Assembly: GCA_003354055.1 (NCBI GenBank)
Contig: PIVQ01000345.1
Coordinates: 1 to 7,488, forward strand
Length of the DNA: 7,488 bases
Source of the DNA: Desulfobacteraceae bacterium
Lineage (GTDB): Bacteria; Desulfobacterota; Desulfobacteria; Desulfobacterales; Desulfobacteraceae
Direction of reading: 5' to 3'
Positions 5,233 through 7,488 of the stretch are shown piece by piece. The first letter of the stretch is position 1. Each line of letters opens with the position of its first letter. A model generated the notes under the pieces. It made no database searches and was not told the origin of the DNA. It worked only from the letters and a program-made list of their open reading frames with translations. Both the position numbers and the translations under genes were made by a program.

Positions 5233-7085
5233 GATTCAGCTGCCACCGTAATTTGATTTCGCCCGTTTTTCTTGCTTTGATAGAGGGCTTCATCAGCCTT
5301 AGCCACAAGTTCTGCACTGCCCGGGGGTATTGAGGGAAAAAGGGTGGCCACGCCAAAACTCATTGTTACCTTGAAGCCCTTGGTTTTCGGGTGGGAGATT
5401 GCCTTTCGGGAGAGTTCCTGCTGGATGGTTTGGGCAATTTTAACAGCCCCTTTAGTATGCGTATCAGGAATAATGACAGCAAATTCTTCACCGCCGTATC
5501 TGGCAGCAGTATCAGCTCCCCGCCCCACTGCCCCGGTTATCGCTTTGGCAACCGACCGGATGCAGTCATCCCCGGCCTGATGACCGAATGTATCATTGTA
5601 AATTTTAAAATGGTCTATATCACACATCAACAGGGAAAGGGGCAGACCGGTTCGCTGGAGGCGCTTCCACTCAAGATCAAGGGTATCATCAAAATGCCGG
5701 CGATTGTAGAGACCGGTCAAACCGTCCATAACTGAAATTCGTTTGAGTTCACGGTTGGCATCTTCAAGCTGAACCGTCCTTTCCTGAACCAGTATTTCCA
5801 GTTTTTCCCGGGTTACTTTTTCAGCGTTCAGCAATTCATTTTTATAGTTAAGTTTCTCATCCTGAATCAGCTTGAATTGGAATCCCAGGGCCAGGGAGAA
5901 CACCACCAGTTCTATTAAGGAACCTGCAAGATAACCGTACCTGGTAAATAAATTATAAGGCACAACACCGATATTGACCGCCGCAATCATAAAAAGCCCG
6001 ACAAGATATACACTGATGGCTATGACATAGTACCGGGCTATGGGAATCCCTTTGATAACCCCGTAAACACCTGCGGTCAGGAATATCAGGGTTGACGGCA
6101 TCCCGAATATGACCAGCCATTGGTAAAAATAAATATCAATAACAATGAGAACGGCGATAAGCACATACAACCCCATAAAAACCATCAATGCCTTGTCCAG
6201 CCTCGGCATGGTCTTTCGCGTATCAAGAATCTGCCGGGTAAAGGCCCCTATAAAGGCAACCATAAGCGATGTAAAGAAAGGCATATCATAGTACAGGCTG
6301 ACACGGGAGCTTATATAGAGGAAATAGCCGCTGTAAAGGGATACAAAAATCAGGAAGCAGGTGCCGTAAAGGACATAATAAATATAGGCCCGGTTGCGCA
6401 GGTAAAAGTAGAGAAACAAATTATAAAGAAGTATAGATCCACCTGCCCCGAATACTATGGCATAGAGAAATATCTGCCATTGCTCATATGCGGCAAACTC
6501 CTTTATCGTTTCAACAGCGATGCCAAGGGTTAATACATACTTGGAGTGAAATCTCAGGTAAATGGTTCTGGTTTCTTTTGGCTGTAATGTGATTAAAAAA
6601 ACCGGTACCCGATTTGGGACTCTCCTTTGGGCTATAGGTACGACCAACCCGTTTTTTTGGCATTGCCACTCCTTTTGGTCACGGTAGTAAATATCAGCGG
6701 TTTCTATATATGGTTCATCAAGTCGTATAATCCGTTTTACCGTATTTTGCCCACTGTTTATAAGGGTGAACACAAACCAGTATGAATCTTTGTCCGACGG
6801 GATATTAAATCGTGAGGAAATTACAGCATCAGGATTTTGCCTGGCAGCAATATCATCAATGCTGAGTGTCCCTTTATTATCTGTGATTATGCCGACCGGA
6901 AAGTCGGAGATATCAACGATATCACCGCCGACCTCGTACCCGGGAACTTCCAGTGATATGTGATTAGAAATGGTTTCCCGGGCAAACACCGTCACACTAA
7001 AAAATATCACAAATACAATAGCAACACCGACCGGATATGCCAGTCTATTTTTATAATTCTGAATCAGATTGCACATTGTATTCAT
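5220..7085 (-). CDS. 7TMR-DISM sensor diguanylate cyclase (DISMED2 - 7TM - coiled coil - GGDEF)
   Basis: This 621-residue inner-membrane enzyme is predicted to make c-di-GMP from two GTP. Residues 16-36 form a signal peptide ending VFA-RE. Residues about 40-195 are a periplasmic beta-rich 7TMR-DISMED2 domain, a family predicted to bind carbohydrate or similar ligands. Seven membrane segments follow at about 203-405. Residues 408-450 look like a coiled coil linking to the GGDEF domain (450-615). The active site is intact: MDGLTGLYNRRHFDD (453-467), metal-binding D489 in CDIDHFKIYND (488-498), GGEEF (531-535), SFGVA (576-580) and ADEALYQSKKNGRN (597-610). RGAD (522-525), five residues before GGEEF, is the RxxD inhibitory site, so product feedback is expected. 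The ATG at 7085 lacks a clear Shine-Dalgarno; a second ATG lies at codon 4. No phosphodiesterase or PilZ gene is nearby, so the downstream target is unknown. Confidence 0.93.
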   Translation of the reverse strand: MNTMCNLIQNYKNRLAYPVGVAIVFVIFFSVTVFARETISNHISLEVPGYEVGGDIVDISDFPVGIITDNKGTLSIDDIAARQNPDAVISSRFNIPSDKDSYWFVFTLINSGQNTVKRIIRLDEPYIETADIYYRDQKEWQCQKNGLVVPIAQRRVPNRVPVFLITLQPKETRTIYLRFHSKYVLTLGIAVETIKEFAAYEQWQIFLYAIVFGAGGSILLYNLFLYFYLRNRAYIYYVLYGTCFLIFVSLYSGYFLYISSRVSLYYDMPFFTSLMVAFIGAFTRQILDTRKTMPRLDKALMVFMGLYVLIAVLIVIDIYFYQWLVIFGMPSTLIFLTAGVYGVIKGIPIARYYVIAISVYLVGLFMIAAVNIGVVPYNLFTRYGYLAGSLIELVVFSLALGFQFKLIQDEKLNYKNELLNAEKVTREKLEILVQERTVQLEDANRELKRISVMDGLTGLYNRRHFDDTLDLEWKRLQRTGLPLSLLMCDIDHFKIYNDTFGHQAGDDCIRSVAKAITGAVGRGADTAARYGGEEFAVIIPDTHTKGAVKIAQTIQQELSRKAISHPKTKGFKVTMSFGVATLFPSIPPGSAELVAKADEALYQSKKNGRNQITVAAESKNN

Positions 7086-7132
7086 TTGGGTACCCGGAAT
7101 TGTGCTGTACGTCTGTTGATCTTATTCTGCAT
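7082..7132 (-). CDS. Possible 16-codon upstream ORF overlapping the cyclase start
   Basis: On the minus strand an ATG at 7132 opens a reading frame encoding MQNKINRRTAQFRVPK, whose TGA shares the ATGA overlap with the cyclase ATG at 7085. The cyclase start has no good ribosome binding site, so reinitiation or coupling from this small ORF is conceivable. The small ORF itself has only AAAAGAAA before its ATG, a weak site, and a chance ORF of this size is common. Treat it as a hypothesis about a leader peptide. Confidence 0.2.
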   Translation of the reverse strand: MQNKINRRTAQFRVPK

Positions 7133-7213
7133 TTTCTTTTAGAGTTTGGAATGGTCAGAGTAAAACCTAAAAGCCTATAAAACAGGGGAAGAAAATGACG
7201 GACCCGTCGCCCT

Positions 7214-7228
7214 GGTATTTATAATACC
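7214..7228. repeat. Palindrome GGTATT-TAT-AATACC over the cyclase -10
   Basis: GGTATT (7214-7219) and AATACC (7223-7228) are perfect 6-bp inverted repeats around TAT. They overlap the proposed -10 and the expected start region of the cyclase promoter, where a repressor would act. A second small inverted repeat, GACGG (7197-7201) and CCGTC (7204-7208), lies just downstream in the leader. Both could be chance. Confidence 0.35.
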
Positions 7229-7250
7229 GTTAATTATATCTGAAATACAA
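7221..7250 (-). promoter_or_regulatory. Candidate sigma70-type promoter of the cyclase gene
   Basis: On the minus strand TTGTAT (7250-7245) and TATTAT (7226-7221) are separated by 18 bp. The -10 matches the consensus at five of six positions and the -35 at four. The resulting leader is about 130 nt, longer than needed. A perfect small palindrome overlaps the -10. I see no c-di-GMP riboswitch fold in the leader. Confidence 0.38.
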
Positions 7251-7262
7251 TTAAAATTTATT

Positions 7263-7294
7263 CCATAGGTTCCGGCTCTTCCATTAGCCTATGG
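7263..7294 (-). terminator. Possible weak terminator hairpin after the methyltransferase gene
   Basis: CCATAGG (7263-7269) and CCTATGG (7288-7294) are perfect 7-bp inverted repeats with an 18-nt loop, starting directly after the TAA stop at 7297-7295. On the minus strand the stem is followed by AATAAATTTT, a poor U-tract. It may terminate the methyltransferase transcript or protect its 3' end. The large loop and broken T-run keep confidence low. Confidence 0.35.
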
Positions 7295-7488
7295 TTAAAT
7301 TTTCCCTTCAACCTGAAGCCCTGCAAAATTATTCTGCCGCATGACCTCATAACTGAGAATAGCTGCTGCATTGGCAAGATTCAGGGATCGGGTACCCTCT
7401 AACATGGGCACCCTTACACTGGACTCCCTGTTGTTCACAAGCATCTCTTCGGGAAGCCCCATGGATTCCTTTCCAAACACCAGGTATA
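7295..7488 (-). CDS. trmL: Partial SPOUT/TrmH-family RNA 2'-O-methyltransferase, TrmL-like (C-terminal end only)
   Basis: Only the last 64 or so codons are in the window; the 5' part lies beyond position 7488. The visible protein runs YLVFGKESMGLPEEML, then VRVPMLEGTRSLNLANAAAI and LSYEVMRQNNF before a short tail. FGxExxGLPEE, the (I/V)P strand, and SLNLANAAAIxxYE are motifs 2 and 3 of SpoU-type knotted methyltransferases, which bind S-adenosylmethionine and dimerise through the trefoil knot. The arrangement, with R-x-P-M, then TRSLNL, fits TrmL (YibK), which methylates the ribose at position 34 of tRNA-Leu. A different TrmH-group member is possible, since the N-terminal half is missing. The frame is open through the window edge, and the GTG at 7480 is an internal valine, not a start. 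The gene lies 209 bp before the cyclase start on the same strand. Confidence 0.85.
   Translation of the reverse strand, partial: YLVFGKESMGLPEEMLVNNRESSVRVPMLEGTRSLNLANAAAILSYEVMRQNNFAGLQVEGKI

Noticed and set aside
6120..6533. 137-codon plus-strand ORF opposite the cyclase gene
   Set aside because: It is antisense to the seven-membrane-segment region. Its lysine- and asparagine-rich translation is the mirror of hydrophobic codons, with no domain signal.
304..7094. Scattered GGTACC motifs (near 304, 6604, 7089 and 7390)
   Set aside because: These 6-bp palindromes are few, irregularly spaced and lie in both coding and non-coding DNA, with no shared flanking sequence.
7132..7132. Shared MQNKI start of the small upstream ORF and the DUF2339 protein
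   Set aside because: The resemblance covers five residues only, the nucleotides differ at several positions and the flanks do not match. It looks like coincidence, not duplication.
7086..7220. c-di-GMP (GEMM) riboswitch in the cyclase leader
   Set aside because: I looked for the conserved GEMM helices and tetraloop/receptor pattern and did not find them. Only short unrelated palindromes are present.
7295..7480. Complete 61-residue protein starting at GTG 7480
   Set aside because: The frame stays open to the window edge and the residues before the GTG (YL before VFGKES) match the conserved strand of the methyltransferase family. It is a cut-off gene, not a small complete one.

Overview
The window comes from a Gram-negative-type bacterium with mid-range base composition and AT-rich intergenic DNA. 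The gene content suggests a Desulfobacterota-like (deltaproteobacterial) anaerobe: an isocitrate-lyase/PEP-mutase-family lyase, a DUF2339 giant membrane protein and a 7TMR-DISM diguanylate cyclase. No 16S or other marker is present, so this assignment is a low-confidence inference.

Layout: positions 1-362 are an AT-rich regulatory region without a gene. Its left edge looks like the promoter and ribosome binding site of a divergent gene that starts just outside the window. It also holds a palindrome, a 14-bp direct repeat and an AT-only inverted repeat. Four plus-strand genes follow: a KRCGH-type lyase of the isocitrate lyase/PEP mutase superfamily (363-1241), a small ABM-fold monooxygenase-like protein (1275-1580), a RimJ/RimL-type GNAT acetyltransferase with a TTG start (1640-2158), and a 1011-residue polytopic DUF2339 membrane protein (2182-5217). 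The spacings are 33, 59 and 23 bp. I see no convincing terminator between them, so one transcript is possible, but only the first pair looks metabolically linked.

The DUF2339 gene converges on a minus-strand sensor diguanylate cyclase (5220-7085); the two stop codons are 2 bp apart. Upstream of the cyclase is a leader of about 200 bp with a possible promoter, a small palindrome and a 16-codon upstream ORF that overlaps the start by ATGA. At the right edge is the 3' end of a minus-strand SPOUT-family RNA 2'-O-methyltransferase, most like TrmL (7295 to the edge), followed by a possible weak terminator hairpin.

How the parts may work together: the lyase and the ABM protein probably form a small catabolic or detoxification unit controlled from the divergent region. 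The cyclase would sense a periplasmic or membrane signal and make c-di-GMP; it has both an intact GGEEF active site and an RxxD inhibitory site. I find no obvious link between the cyclase, the DUF2339 protein and the lyase operon. No mobile element, CRISPR array, tRNA or rRNA was seen. The window looks mostly like ordinary chromosomal DNA, and the least explained parts are the left regulatory region and the cyclase leader.
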